Below are positions 46,988 through 56,896 of a DNA stretch of 64,000 bases, one piece after another. The notes under the pieces were generated by a model that was given only the letters and a program-made list of their open reading frames with translations, did not search any database and had not been told where the DNA came from. The translations under genes were made by a program, and so were the position numbers. Source of the DNA: Clostridiales bacterium (GTDB lineage: Bacteria > Bacillota > Clostridia > Oscillospirales > Oscillospiraceae); NCBI GenBank assembly GCA_022764045.1, contig JALERU010000028.1, positions 1 to 64,000 of the forward strand, read 5' to 3'. Every line of letters starts with the position of its first letter. Position 1 is the first letter of the stretch.

Positions 46988-47785
46988 TCACAAATATTCA
47001 AAAACCTCCCCCTGATTTTCCGCAATCTCCACCCAAAGGCCGGGGAAAGCCTCCTCCAGCCACCGGGCCACCACCGGGCAGACCACGGTTTCGGTGGAAT
47101 AATGGCCGGCGTCCAGAAGGTTGACCCCCAACTCCCGGGACTCTAAGTACAGGTCGTGCTTCAGGTCCGAAGTCAGGAAGGTGTCGCAGCCCAGTTCCTT
47201 GACCAGGGGGAGCATGCTACCGCAGGCGCCGCCCCCCACGGCCACCCGCCGGACGGGAACCCCGGCGTCCAGGACCCGGATGCCTCCCAGTCCCAGGGCC
47301 TCCTTGGCCCGCTGGGCAAAGGAGGCCAGAAGCATCGGGCCCCCTTCGACCTCCCCCACCCGGCCCACGCCGTAGGGAATCCCCTGCTCATCCACGCCGT
47401 CGGTCTCCAGGGGCACGGGGCACACAAGGCCCAGCCGCCGGGCCAGCTCTGTGTTCACGCCCCCCTCGGCGGCGTCCAGGTTGGTGTGGGCACAGATGGC
47501 GGCGATGCCCTGCTCCACCAGGGCCAGCAGTTTTTTCCCGGTGATGGTCTCGTCGGTGACCTGGCCGATCTTCCCCCAGATCACCGGGTGGTGGGCCAGG
47601 ATGAGCTGGCACCCCTTGTCCGCCGCCTCCCGGATCACCGCTGGGGTGATGTCCAGGGCCACCAGGGCCCGGGTGACTTCCCGGTCTCCCCGGCCCACCA
47701 GGAAGCCCGCGTTGTCAAAATCCATCTGGTACCGGAAGGGGGCCTTTCGGTCCAGCAGGTCGTAGATTTCTTTTACCGTTGCCAT
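46988..47785 (-). CDS. Nif3-like dinuclear metal center protein
   Basis: YQMDFDNAGFLVGRGDREVTRALVALDITPAVI, ILAHHPVIW, CAHTNLDAAEGGVN, DAGHYSTE. Confidence 0.94.
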   Translation of the reverse strand: MATVKEIYDLLDRKAPFRYQMDFDNAGFLVGRGDREVTRALVALDITPAVIREAADKGCQLILAHHPVIWGKIGQVTDETITGKKLLALVEQGIAAICAHTNLDAAEGGVNTELARRLGLVCPVPLETDGVDEQGIPYGVGRVGEVEGGPMLLASFAQRAKEALGLGGIRVLDAGVPVRRVAVGGGACGSMLPLVKELGCDTFLTSDLKHDLYLESRELGVNLLDAGHYSTETVVCPVVARWLEEAFPGLWVEIAENQGEVFEYL

Positions 47786-48477
47786 TGCATCCACTCCTCC
47801 TTCATCCGTTCTAACTCCTCCACCAGGGCCCGCTCTGCCGCCAGGACTTCTGGGGCCAGGGCTGTGCTCTTGGCCATCCCCGCCAGGGCCCGCTGCCGCC
47901 GGCGGAGCAAATGGGTCAAATAATCCAGTCGGTGGGGGTTTTCCTCCCCCTGCCGCTGGCGGCCCGCCCAGAGCTCTCCCGGCGTATAGGCGGGGCTGAC
48001 CCCGCCGGTGGCCGTGAGGATGTTATAAAACTTCTCCCCCTCCCGGGCCAGGGTCTCCCCTTGGATCACATAGCCCTGGTCCACCAGCCAGGCCCTGAGG
48101 ACCTCCTGGGAACTCATGGGTTGAAGAATCAGCCGGACCCTCCGGGTCCAGGGGGCGGCAGCCAAAATCCGGGCCATCAGGTCGCCTCCCATGCCGGCAA
48201 TGACCACGGTGTCCGCCTCCTGGGGGGAGATCCCCGCCAGGCCGTCGCAGCGGCGGAAGGTCATCTGTTCCGCCACCCCGTAGCTCCGGGCGGTGTCCCG
48301 TCCCCGCTGGAGGGGACCCTGGTTCACGTCGGAGGCCACGGCCCCCTGAATCCGGCCGGCCAGCAGGAGCCAGACGGGCAGATAGGCATGGTCGGTGCCC
48401 ACGTCGGCCAGCCGGGCCCCCGGGGGCACCAGGGCGGCGATGGCGGCCAGCCGGGGGGATAGGTCCAGTTGCTTCAT
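47773..48477 (-). CDS. trmK: tRNA (adenine22-N1)-methyltransferase TrmK
   Basis: LSPRLAAIAALVPPGARLADVGTDHAYLPVWLL, VIAGMGGDLMARIL, LILQPMSSQEVLRAWL. Confidence 0.93.
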   Translation of the reverse strand: MKQLDLSPRLAAIAALVPPGARLADVGTDHAYLPVWLLLAGRIQGAVASDVNQGPLQRGRDTARSYGVAEQMTFRRCDGLAGISPQEADTVVIAGMGGDLMARILAAAPWTRRVRLILQPMSSQEVLRAWLVDQGYVIQGETLAREGEKFYNILTATGGVSPAYTPGELWAGRQRQGEENPHRLDYLTHLLRRRQRALAGMAKSTALAPEVLAAERALVEELERMKEEWMQWQR

Positions 48478-48536
48478 GGAGCCCTCCTCTCTCCGCTCAC
48501 AAAAAAGGGGAGCGGTTTCCCGCTCCCCTTTCCGTC

Positions 48537-48746
48537 TTACTTCCGGTTGGCTGCGATGATGGCGTTGAGCTTCTCCACCAGATCCTCCACCGGCTGGTCA
48601 TGGACCAGGCAGGCCTGCTCCACGGTCTCGTTCCGGGAAGCGGGGCAGCCCAGGCAGTGCATGCCGATGTCGATGAAGGCGGGCGCGGTCTCAGGCGCGA
48701 TGTCCAGAATATCGCCCACGATGGTATCTTTGGTGATGGTTGCCAT
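48537..48746 (-). CDS. DUF1858 domain protein
   Basis: DTIVGDILDIAPETAPAFIDIGMHCLGCPASRNETVEQAC. Confidence 0.92.
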   Translation of the reverse strand: MATITKDTIVGDILDIAPETAPAFIDIGMHCLGCPASRNETVEQACLVHDQPVEDLVEKLNAIIAANRK

Positions 48747-48905
48747 AATGACATTCCTCCATTCCTGTTTTTCCGAAGTCAGCATGCCCAAAAGGCCGCT
48801 CCTTCATTCTTTTTGATCCCAGCGGGATTTCAAAAAAGGGGAACTGACCGAGCCGGCAGTTCCCCTTTCCTTGTTTTGTTTCTGCCGGTGCTTGGACGGG
48901 GGGAA

Positions 48906-50867
48906 TTACTCCTCGTCGTAGTCGCCCTCGTCCTCAGCGGCGCGGGCGTCGTTGAGCAGGGCGCGGATGGACAGGGAGACCTTCTTGCGCTCGTAGTCGA
49001 TGTCGGTGATCTTCACGTCCACGATCTGGCCTTCCTCCAACTCGTCGCCGGGCTTCTCGATGCGGTGGTCGGCGATCTGGGAGATGTGGATGAGGCCGTC
49101 CACGCCGGGGACGATCTCGGCGAAGGCGCCGAAGGTCATCAGCTTCACCACCCGGACGCTGGCCACGGAGCCCACCTCGTAGGTGGAGGTAAACTTCTCC
49201 CAGGGGTCCTCGTTGTGGTCCTTCATGCCCAGGGAGATCTTCTTCTTCTCGGGGTCGAAGGAGATGACGTACACGTTGACCTTGTCGCCCACGGAGACCA
49301 CCTCGGCGGGGTTCTTGATGCGGCTCCAGGACAGCTCGGACACGTGGACCATGCCGTCCACGCCGCCGATGTCGACGAACGCGCCGTAGGAAGTCAGGGA
49401 CTTGACGGTGCCCTCGTACTTCTTGCCCTCCTCGATGTTTGCCCAGACCTCGGCGGCCTTGGCGGCGCGCTCCTCGGCCTGGACGGCGCGGATGGAGCCC
49501 ACCACACGGCGGCGGGAACGGTTGACCTCGGTGATGCGCAGCTTCACGTGCTCCTTGATCATCTCAGACAGGTCGGCCCCTCTGGGCTTGCCGGTCTGGG
49601 AGGCGGGGACGAAGACGCGGATGCCCTTGACATTGACCACGATACCGCCCTTGTTGTCCTCGGTGACGGTGCCTTCCAGAACGGTCTTGTCCTCCACGGC
49701 GGCCTCGATGGTATCCCAGTTCTTCACGCTGTCCAGACGCTTCTTGGACAGGGTGGCCACGCCCTCCACGTCGTTGACACGCATGACATAGGTCTCGATC
49801 TCGTCGCCCACCTTCACGATGTCCTCGGGCTTGACAGAGGGGTCGTCGCTGAGCTCAGCCATGGGGATGTAGCCGGCGTGCTTGGTGCCCAGGTCCACGT
49901 TGACCTCGGTGGCGGTGATGCCGGTGACGACACCAGTGACCTTGTCTCCCGTATTTAAAGTTTTGATCGATTTCTCCAGCATTTCAGCGAAGGACTCCTC
50001 GATCTCCTTCACGTTGTTGTTTTCTTCGCTCATTTTGTGTTTGACCTCCTTTATTATCCACCCCGGCGTGGACGCGCCGGCAGTGATTCCCACAGAAGCT
50101 ACCCCGCTCACCTTCCTCCGGTCGAGCTCCTCAGCCCGGCTGATGTGGAAAACCAGCGGGCAGTGTGCCCGGCATAACTCAGCAAGACGGGTCGTGTTGG
50201 AGCTTTTCCGGTCACCGATGACGATCATGGCGCCGCATTGCTCCGCCAAACTCTGCGCTTCTGATTGCCGCATACACGTAGCATTACATATTGTATCAAA
50301 GATTTCGGCGTTTGTACACTCTTTTTTTACTTTTTCTCTGCACGGAGTCCAAATTCTATCCGTTGATGTAGTTTGTGAAACCAAGGTGATGGGTTTTTGT
50401 GAATTTTCTTTGCTTTCCTCCAGAAAATCCCCCAATTCCATCTCATTTCGGAAGATTTTCGCCCCAGTACACCAGCCGGCGATGGCCTTCACCTCCGGGT
50501 GCTCCGGCGAGCCGATGATCACCACCTGCCGGCCCCGGTCGCTGGCCTCCCGGACGATTTCGTGGATCTTGGCCACCTTCACGCAGGTGGCGTCGGCCAC
50601 GGGGCAGCCCATGGCGGCCAGGCGGTCGTAAACGGCCTTCCCCTCCCCGTGGGAGCGGATGATGACGCCGCAGCCGGGGGGAACCTCCTCCAAAGACTCC
50701 ACGCAGCCCACCCCCTGGTCCGCCAACTGGGCGATCACGTGGTCATTGTGGATCACCGGGCCCAGCATCACATAGGGCGCGCCGCTCTGGGCGATCTGCT
50801 GGGCCAGCTCCACCGCCCGGCGCACACCGAAGCAGAAACCGGCGGACTTGGCCAGGATCACCTTCAT
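48906..50867 (-). CDS. ispH: IspH (HMBPP reductase) fused to 4x S1-domain protein
   Basis: N-terminal IspH (AKSAGFCFGVRRAVELA, ATCVKVAKIHEIV, TICNATCMRQ) continuous with four S1 repeats. Confidence 0.95.
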   Translation of the reverse strand: MKVILAKSAGFCFGVRRAVELAQQIAQSGAPYVMLGPVIHNDHVIAQLADQGVGCVESLEEVPPGCGVIIRSHGEGKAVYDRLAAMGCPVADATCVKVAKIHEIVREASDRGRQVVIIGSPEHPEVKAIAGWCTGAKIFRNEMELGDFLEESKENSQKPITLVSQTTSTDRIWTPCREKVKKECTNAEIFDTICNATCMRQSEAQSLAEQCGAMIVIGDRKSSNTTRLAELCRAHCPLVFHISRAEELDRRKVSGVASVGITAGASTPGWIIKEVKHKMSEENNNVKEIEESFAEMLEKSIKTLNTGDKVTGVVTGITATEVNVDLGTKHAGYIPMAELSDDPSVKPEDIVKVGDEIETYVMRVNDVEGVATLSKKRLDSVKNWDTIEAAVEDKTVLEGTVTEDNKGGIVVNVKGIRVFVPASQTGKPRGADLSEMIKEHVKLRITEVNRSRRRVVGSIRAVQAEERAAKAAEVWANIEEGKKYEGTVKSLTSYGAFVDIGGVDGMVHVSELSWSRIKNPAEVVSVGDKVNVYVISFDPEKKKISLGMKDHNEDPWEKFTSTYEVGSVASVRVVKLMTFGAFAEIVPGVDGLIHISQIADHRIEKPGDELEEGQIVDVKITDIDYERKKVSLSIRALLNDARAAEDEGDYDEE

Positions 50868-51490
50868 CCCCTGGCCTCCCGTTCCTGGCGGCTGTCCCGC
50901 ACGGCCCGGATGTGGTCCATAATCTCCTCGGTGACCTTCTCATAGTCCTCAGCGGTAGCCCGGCGGTCCTCTGTGAAGGGTTCATAGGGCTCCCCGATGT
51001 AGACCTTGGTCCGATGAAAGAGCTTCCGCTCAGGGGAGATATACACCGGCAGCACCGGTGAGCCGGTACGGATGGCCATCATGGCCGCCCCGGTTTTCCC
51101 TTCGCCGATCTCGTCGTGGCGGGTGCCTTCGGGGAAGATCAGCAGCTTTTCATTGCCCTTCAGGGCCTTCAGGGCGGTTTTCACCGCCCCCACGTCGGCC
51201 TTGGACCGGCGGACCCAGATGATGAAGCCCAGCCAGTTCATAAAGGGCCCCAGCACAGGCAGGTGTTTCAGCTCCTCCTTGGTCATAATCCATATCTTAT
51301 CCCGGGACGGGAAGGAGTAGACGATGTAAAAGGGGTCCGAGGCGTGGACATGGTTGGCGCAGATGACCGCTTTCCCCTTGGGAATGTTCTCCCGGCCAAA
51401 GACCTTGAGCGGGGTGCGGAAGGCCATAATGGTAAAGATAAACTTGCTGACCAGGTAGACCAACTGGTAAAAGCCCAATGATTTTTTCAC
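50864..51490 (-). CDS. plsC: 1-acyl-sn-glycerol-3-phosphate acyltransferase
   Basis: VICANHVHASDPF and FPEGTRHDE. Confidence 0.92.
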   Translation of the reverse strand: MKKSLGFYQLVYLVSKFIFTIMAFRTPLKVFGRENIPKGKAVICANHVHASDPFYIVYSFPSRDKIWIMTKEELKHLPVLGPFMNWLGFIIWVRRSKADVGAVKTALKALKGNEKLLIFPEGTRHDEIGEGKTGAAMMAIRTGSPVLPVYISPERKLFHRTKVYIGEPYEPFTEDRRATAEDYEKVTEEIMDHIRAVRDSRQEREARG

Positions 51491-52164
51491 AGTCCCAACC
51501 TCTCTTTCACCAGGGTGCGCAAGGCGGCCAGGCTCTCCTCCAGGGTCAGGTCGGAGGTGTCCACCACCACCGCGTCCTCCGCCTGGCGCAGAGGGGCGGT
51601 TTCCCGGTGGGTGTCGGCCCAGTCCCGCTGGGCGATCTGCTCCCGGATGGTCTCCAGGGAGGGAGCCTCCCCCTTTTCCACCAGTTCCTTGTGGCGGCGG
51701 ATGGCCCGCTTTTCCACCGAGGCGGTGAGGAAAATTTTCAGGTCGGCCTGGGGCAGCACCACGGTGCCGATGTCCCGGCCGTCCATAATCACGTGGTACC
51801 TTCTGGCAAAATCCCGCTGCATGTCCAGCAGGAAGGCCCGAACTTGGGGATGGGCCGAGACCTGGGAGGCATAGCGGGAGACCTCATTGGCTCGGATGGC
51901 CTGGGTCACGTCCTCCTCCCCCAGGAACATGTGCTGGAGGCCGTCTTCCCCGTGGCGCAGGGCGATCTGGATTTCCGGCAGCCGGGGCAGGACCTGCCGG
52001 GGATCGGCGCAGTCCCCCCCCTGGCGAGCCACATAGAGGCCCACCGTGCGGTAGATGGCCCCGGTATCTACATATAAAAACCCCAGTTGGGCGGCCAGCG
52101 CCTTGGCCAGGGTACTCTTGCCCGCCCCGGAGGGGCCGTCGATGGCGATGCTGTGAAGGGTCAT
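51487..52164 (-). CDS. cmk: Cytidylate kinase
   Basis: IAIDGPSGAGKSTLAKALAAQLGFLYVDTGAIYRTV, DGRDIGTVVLP. Confidence 0.96.
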   Translation of the reverse strand: MTLHSIAIDGPSGAGKSTLAKALAAQLGFLYVDTGAIYRTVGLYVARQGGDCADPRQVLPRLPEIQIALRHGEDGLQHMFLGEEDVTQAIRANEVSRYASQVSAHPQVRAFLLDMQRDFARRYHVIMDGRDIGTVVLPQADLKIFLTASVEKRAIRRHKELVEKGEAPSLETIREQIAQRDWADTHRETAPLRQAEDAVVVDTSDLTLEESLAALRTLVKERLGL

Positions 52165-53414
52165 GTTGCTCCTTCCTCCTTACAGTGTTGGGCGGCGCTC
52201 TCCCCTGCCACCCGGCCGGTGCACCAGGCGATCTGGAGGTTAAAGCCCCCGGTATAGGCGTCCACGTCCAGCAGCTCCCCGGCCAGGAAGAGGCCAGCGG
52301 TCTTTTTGGACATCATGGTTTTGGGGTCCACTTCCCCTGTCTTCACCCCGCCGGCGGTGATGATAGCCTCTTTGATGGGCCGGGTCCCCGCCAGAGGGAT
52401 GGCAAACCCCTTCATCGTCTCCATGAGCCGCCGCCGCTGGCCGCGGGTCATGGCGTTCACCGGCAGGTCCGGGGGGATCTCCGCCCGTGCGCCCGCCACC
52501 GGCACCATCAGCCGGGGCAGCAGGCCCTCTAAGAAGTTGTGGAAGGCCTTGTTGGGGGCCTGGGCCACGTCCCGGAGAATCCGGGCCTCTAACTTGGCCT
52601 CGTCCAGGGCAGGCTTCAGGTCGATGACAGCGGTGTACTGATCCTTGACCCAGTTGCCGTGGGCGCTGGCGCTGAGGACCAGGGGGCCTGAGAGGCCGAA
52701 GTGGGTGAAGAGCATCTCCCCCTGCTCCTGAAAAACCACCTTTTTCTTCTGGTTTTTCAGGGTGAGGGTGACATTTTTCAGGGACAGCCCCTGCATTTTG
52801 GCGCAGGTGTCCCCCTTTTCCTCCAGGGGGACCAACGAGGGCCGGGGTTCTATCACGGTGTGCCCCGCCGCCTGGGCCAGCCGATAGCCGTCCCCTGTGG
52901 AGCCGGTGGCCGGGTAGGACAGCCCCCCCGTGGCCAGGATCACCGCCCCGGCGGGCAGGGTCCCTTCCTCGGTCTCCACCCCGGTCACCTTTCCTCCTGC
53001 CAGCTCCAGGCCCGTGGCCCGGATATGGCGGAGGACAACCTTTTCCTTTTTCAGGGCGAAAAACAGGGCGTCGATCACATCGGCTGCCCGGTCTGAGCAG
53101 GGAAAAACGCGCCCCCCTCGCTCGGTCTTCAGGGGGACGCCCAGGTTTTCAAAAAATTCCATCACCGCCCCCGGGGGAAACCGGGTGACGGCGCTGTACA
53201 GAAAGCGCCCGTTCCGGGGCACGTTGTTCAGCACCCCCTCCGGGGTGGTGTTGTTGGTCAGGTTGCACCGGCCCTTGCCGGTGATGTACAGCTTGCGGCC
53301 TAGCTTTTCGTTGGGTTCCAGCAGGGTCACCTGGGCCCCTGCCCGGCGGGCAGACAGGGCGGCCATCATCCCGGCCGCGCCGCCGCCCACCACCACCACA
53401 GAAGGCTGGGTCAT
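52161..53414 (-). CDS. HI0933/YhiN-like FAD-dependent oxidoreductase
   Basis: VVGGGAAGMMAALSARRAGAQVTLLEPNEKLGRKLYITGKGRCNLTN. Confidence 0.94.
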   Translation of the reverse strand: MTQPSVVVVGGGAAGMMAALSARRAGAQVTLLEPNEKLGRKLYITGKGRCNLTNNTTPEGVLNNVPRNGRFLYSAVTRFPPGAVMEFFENLGVPLKTERGGRVFPCSDRAADVIDALFFALKKEKVVLRHIRATGLELAGGKVTGVETEEGTLPAGAVILATGGLSYPATGSTGDGYRLAQAAGHTVIEPRPSLVPLEEKGDTCAKMQGLSLKNVTLTLKNQKKKVVFQEQGEMLFTHFGLSGPLVLSASAHGNWVKDQYTAVIDLKPALDEAKLEARILRDVAQAPNKAFHNFLEGLLPRLMVPVAGARAEIPPDLPVNAMTRGQRRRLMETMKGFAIPLAGTRPIKEAIITAGGVKTGEVDPKTMMSKKTAGLFLAGELLDVDAYTGGFNLQIAWCTGRVAGESAAQHCKEEGAT

Positions 53415-54280
53415 TGGTTGTCTTCCTCCATGCTGACGAAGACCCCATACTCCTGCCAGATGTGCTCCAGGCGCTCAAAGTGGTCCACCACGTCGGACTT
53501 GCTCCGGGCAATGGCCACCAGCAGCGCGTTAATCAGGCTCAGGGGGGCCACCAGGGAGTCCACAAAGGAGGCCATGTCGCTCTTGGCCAGCAGGACATAG
53601 TCCGCCGACTTCGCCATGGGGTTCGAGGGGCTGTCGGTGATGGCAATGATCTTCGAGCCCCGCTCGTGGGCGAAGTTGATGGCCCGCACCGTCCGCCGGG
53701 AGTACCGGGGGAAGGACAGGCCGATGACCACATCCCCCTGGGCCACCTGGACGATCTGGTCAAAGATCTCCTGGTTGGCGCTCTCGCCCACGTGGACCAC
53801 ATTGTCGAACATCAGGCCGAAATAGAAGGATAGGAAGCCCGCCAGAGACCCCGAGGATCGGGTGCCCAGAATGTAAATTTTCTTGGCCCCCACAATGGCA
53901 TCCACCGCCGACTGGAAGATGTCCCGGTCGATCTCCTCCATGGTCAGGCGGATCTTTTCCATATCCGACTGCATCACCGTGGAGACCACGTCCTGGTTGC
54001 CGATGATGTCGTTGCTGACCTCGATGCGCTGGATGGAGGTCAGCTTGTTGCGAATCATTTCCTGCAATGCCTTTTGCATGGCGGGGTAGCCGTCATATTT
54101 CAGCTCCGAGGCGAAGCGGACCACCGTGGACTCACTGACGTGCACGGTCTTTCCCAGTTTGCTGGCTGTCATAAAGGCCGCCTTGTCATAGGAGGATAAA
54201 ATGTAATTGGCAATGAGTTTCTGTCCCTTGGAAAAGGTGTTCATTTTGCTGCTGATGAGAGATAAAATGTCCTTCGACAT
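53411..54280 (-). CDS. RpiR/MurR-family regulator with SIS domain
   Basis: N-terminal HTH VHVSESTVVRFASELKYDGYPAMQKAL; SIS domain IYILGTRSSGSLAGFL. Confidence 0.93.
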   Translation of the reverse strand: MSKDILSLISSKMNTFSKGQKLIANYILSSYDKAAFMTASKLGKTVHVSESTVVRFASELKYDGYPAMQKALQEMIRNKLTSIQRIEVSNDIIGNQDVVSTVMQSDMEKIRLTMEEIDRDIFQSAVDAIVGAKKIYILGTRSSGSLAGFLSFYFGLMFDNVVHVGESANQEIFDQIVQVAQGDVVIGLSFPRYSRRTVRAINFAHERGSKIIAITDSPSNPMAKSADYVLLAKSDMASFVDSLVAPLSLINALLVAIARSKSDVVDHFERLEHIWQEYGVFVSMEEDNQ

Positions 54281-54523
54281 AAAAACCGCCCTCCCACGCC
54301 AATCCGGCATCCCCCTGGCCGCCGCCCCCCGAAGGAGCCGCCGGCGGGCAGATCCGGTCTTGGCCATTTCTTTTGGGATCATTATAGCGCGGTTTTTCTC
54401 ATTTTGCAAGAAAAAATTCTTTTACTTGCAGGCCCTTTCTATTTTACGTGTGCTTCCCCTTTTCCGCCAGCGGGCCCCTTTGTTTCGACAAACTTCAGGC
54501 CTCTTTCCCTCCGGGCCCCTCCC

Positions 54524-55246
54524 TCAGCCCCTTGGATGGGGTCCCTCCAACAGGTCGATCTCCTCCTCGCTCAGGGGCCGCCACTGGCCGGGGGCCAGGC
54601 TCCGGTCCAGCGTCAGCCTCCCTTCCCGCACCCGCTTGAGCCGGTGCACCTTCATTCCGCAATGGGCGCACATCCGCCGCACCTGGCGGTTCTTCCCCTC
54701 GTGGATCACCACAGACAAAACGGCCCGCTCCCCCATGGCCCGAACCAGGCGGACCTTGGCCGGCCGCAGCCGCTGGCCGTCCAGGGTCATGGGCCGTGCC
54801 AGTTCCTCCACCGCCTCCGGGCGGAAGGGGGAGACCCAAACCAGGTATTCCTTCTCCACTTCGTGGCGGGGATGGAGGAGGGTGTTGGTCAGCTCCCCGT
54901 CGTCGGTGAGCAGCAGCAGCCCCTCAGAGTCCATGTCCAGCCGCCCCACCGGCCACACCCGCCCGCCGCAGCCGGACACCAAGGCGGCCACCGTGGGCCG
55001 CCCCTTTTCGTCAGAGAGGGTGGTCACCACCCCACGGGGCTTGTAGAGCATCAGCACCCGGCGGCCCCGGCTCCGGCCGATGGCTTTGCCGTCCAGGGCG
55101 ATGGCATCCCGGTGGGGGTCGGCCCGGTCGCCCAGGGCGGCGGGTTTGCCGTTCACCGTCACCCGGCCCTGCTGTATGTATTCCTCCGCCCGGCGGCGGG
55201 AGCAGATTCCCGCCGCCGACAGGAGCTTTTGCAGCCGTTCCTCCAT
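54524..55246 (-). CDS. rluB: Ribosomal large-subunit pseudouridine synthase B-like
   Basis: S4 domain LQKLLSAAGICSRRRAEEYIQQGRVTVNG; VGRLDMDSEGLLLLTDDG. Confidence 0.94.
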   Translation of the reverse strand: MEERLQKLLSAAGICSRRRAEEYIQQGRVTVNGKPAALGDRADPHRDAIALDGKAIGRSRGRRVLMLYKPRGVVTTLSDEKGRPTVAALVSGCGGRVWPVGRLDMDSEGLLLLTDDGELTNTLLHPRHEVEKEYLVWVSPFRPEAVEELARPMTLDGQRLRPAKVRLVRAMGERAVLSVVIHEGKNRQVRRMCAHCGMKVHRLKRVREGRLTLDRSLAPGQWRPLSEEEIDLLEGPHPRG

Positions 55247-55264
55247 GGCTGACCTCTCTTTCTT

Positions 55265-56449
55265 TTATTTCCCGGCCCCCTTGGAAAAGAGGGCCAGCAT
55301 CTCGTCAAATCCCGGTGGCTGGTCGGTTTGCAGCAGAGCCAGGGCCCCCTCCTCCAGCTTCTTTTTCACCACGTCCCGATTGGCACTGCCGGCCCAGACC
55401 AGATAGGTCTGGCCCACCTGCCGCTGGCCCACCCAGAAGGTCACCCGGCCGGCGATCTCTCCCTGGACCACTGGGGCCGGAACCTCTTGGGGCAGGTCGG
55501 TTTTCATGGTGACCTCCTCCCCCTCTCCCAGGGGATAGGCCACCGTCTCCCGGGCGGCCACCGGCAGGGCGTGGAGGAGGCTGTTCCCCACGGGCACCCG
55601 CCCCAGGATCTGTCCCTTTTCCGCCAGCACCTGCCGGGGGAAGGCCGAAAAGCCGTAGTCCAGCAGGGCCTTGTGGTCGGCCCAGTCGTCCCGGTCGTTG
55701 AGGGTGACGCAGATGAGCCTCTGCCCGTCCCGTTCCGCGCTGGACACTAAGGTGCGGCCGGCCTGGCGGATGTAGCCCGTCTTCATGCCGGTGCAGCCGT
55801 CGTACTGCCACAGCAGCTTATTGTGGTTGGTGAGCTGCCGCCCCTCCAGGGTGACGGTCCGGGTGGCCATGATCTCCGCCACCGTGGGGTTGTCCAGGCA
55901 GGCCGCCCCCAGCCTGGCCATGTCCAGGGCGGAGGCGTAGTGGTTCTCGTCTCCCAGGCCGTTGGGGTCGGAGAAGTGGGTGTGGGTCATCCCCAGGTCC
56001 TGGGCCCGCTGGTTCATCCAGTCCACAAAGGTCTCCACATTTCCCCCGCAGATGGCCGCCAGGGCCACCGCCGCGTCGTTGCCCGAGTGGAGGAGCAGGC
56101 CATAGAGGAGGGTTTTCAGGGAAAGCTCCTCCCCCGGCTTCAGGTAGAGGGAGGTTCCCTCAATCCCCGTCCATTCCCGCCGAATGGTGACCGAACGGGA
56201 TAGATCTCCCTCCAGATATTCCGCCGCCACCAGGGCGGTCATCAGCTTGGTGGTGCTGGCAATGGGCCGGGGGGTGGTTTCGTCCCGGGCGTAGAGCACC
56301 CGGCCGGTCTCTCCATCCATCAAAACAGCGGAGGCCGCGGAAACCGCCGGCGCCTCCGCCGCTTGGGTATGGATCACAAACCCCGGCAGCAAGGCGCAGA
56401 GCACCCCCAGGGCGGCAAGTTGTTTTCGCACAGGATTCCCTCCATCCAA
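55265..56449 (-). CDS. dacF: D-alanyl-D-alanine carboxypeptidase (DacF-like)
   Basis: PRPIASTTKLMTALVA, SGNDAAVALA, CTGMKTGYIRQAGRTLVSSA. Confidence 0.94.
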   Translation of the reverse strand: MDGGNPVRKQLAALGVLCALLPGFVIHTQAAEAPAVSAASAVLMDGETGRVLYARDETTPRPIASTTKLMTALVAAEYLEGDLSRSVTIRREWTGIEGTSLYLKPGEELSLKTLLYGLLLHSGNDAAVALAAICGGNVETFVDWMNQRAQDLGMTHTHFSDPNGLGDENHYASALDMARLGAACLDNPTVAEIMATRTVTLEGRQLTNHNKLLWQYDGCTGMKTGYIRQAGRTLVSSAERDGQRLICVTLNDRDDWADHKALLDYGFSAFPRQVLAEKGQILGRVPVGNSLLHALPVAARETVAYPLGEGEEVTMKTDLPQEVPAPVVQGEIAGRVTFWVGQRQVGQTYLVWAGSANRDVVKKKLEEGALALLQTDQPPGFDEMLALFSKGAGK

Positions 56450-56488
56450 ACAGAGTTTCCCCCTTAGTATGGAGCGAACCGGAGGAAT

Positions 56489-56896
56489 TTATCCCTCCGC
56501 CTCCTGTTTTTTCGCTTTCTTTTCCTCCATGAGGCCGGTGATCTTATTGACCACATCGGGAATCATATCCACCACCCGGTCCAGGCTGGTCTCCGGGGCG
56601 GCGTCCACGGCCAGCACCTTCACGGAGGTGCCGTTCACCACCAGGAAGCACACGGGGGTCACCTTCACCCCGGCGCCGCCGCCGCCCCCAAAGGGGTTCT
56701 CCCCCAGGGGCTTGGGGGCCTTGCCGCCGAATTCCGAGCCGCCGGTGCCAAAGCCGAAGGAGATCTTCGACACGGGCACCAGGGTGATTTCTCCGGCCAC
56801 GATGGGCTCTCCCACCACCGTGTTGGCGTCCACCGCCTCCCGGATGCGCCGGATGGTTTCGGCCATGAGTTCATTCACAGGATGATTATTTTCCAT
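56489..56896 (-). CDS. ytfJ: GerW/YtfJ-family sporulation protein
   Basis: NTVVGEPIVAGEITLVPVSKISFGFGTGGSEFG...NPFGGGGGAGVKVTPVCFLVV. Confidence 0.93.
   Translation of the reverse strand: MENNHPVNELMAETIRRIREAVDANTVVGEPIVAGEITLVPVSKISFGFGTGGSEFGGKAPKPLGENPFGGGGGAGVKVTPVCFLVVNGTSVKVLAVDAAPETSLDRVVDMIPDVVNKITGLMEEKKAKKQEAEG

Noticed and set aside
48600-49958. 452-aa plus-strand ORF
   Set aside because: Antisense to the S1 repeats of ispH-S1.
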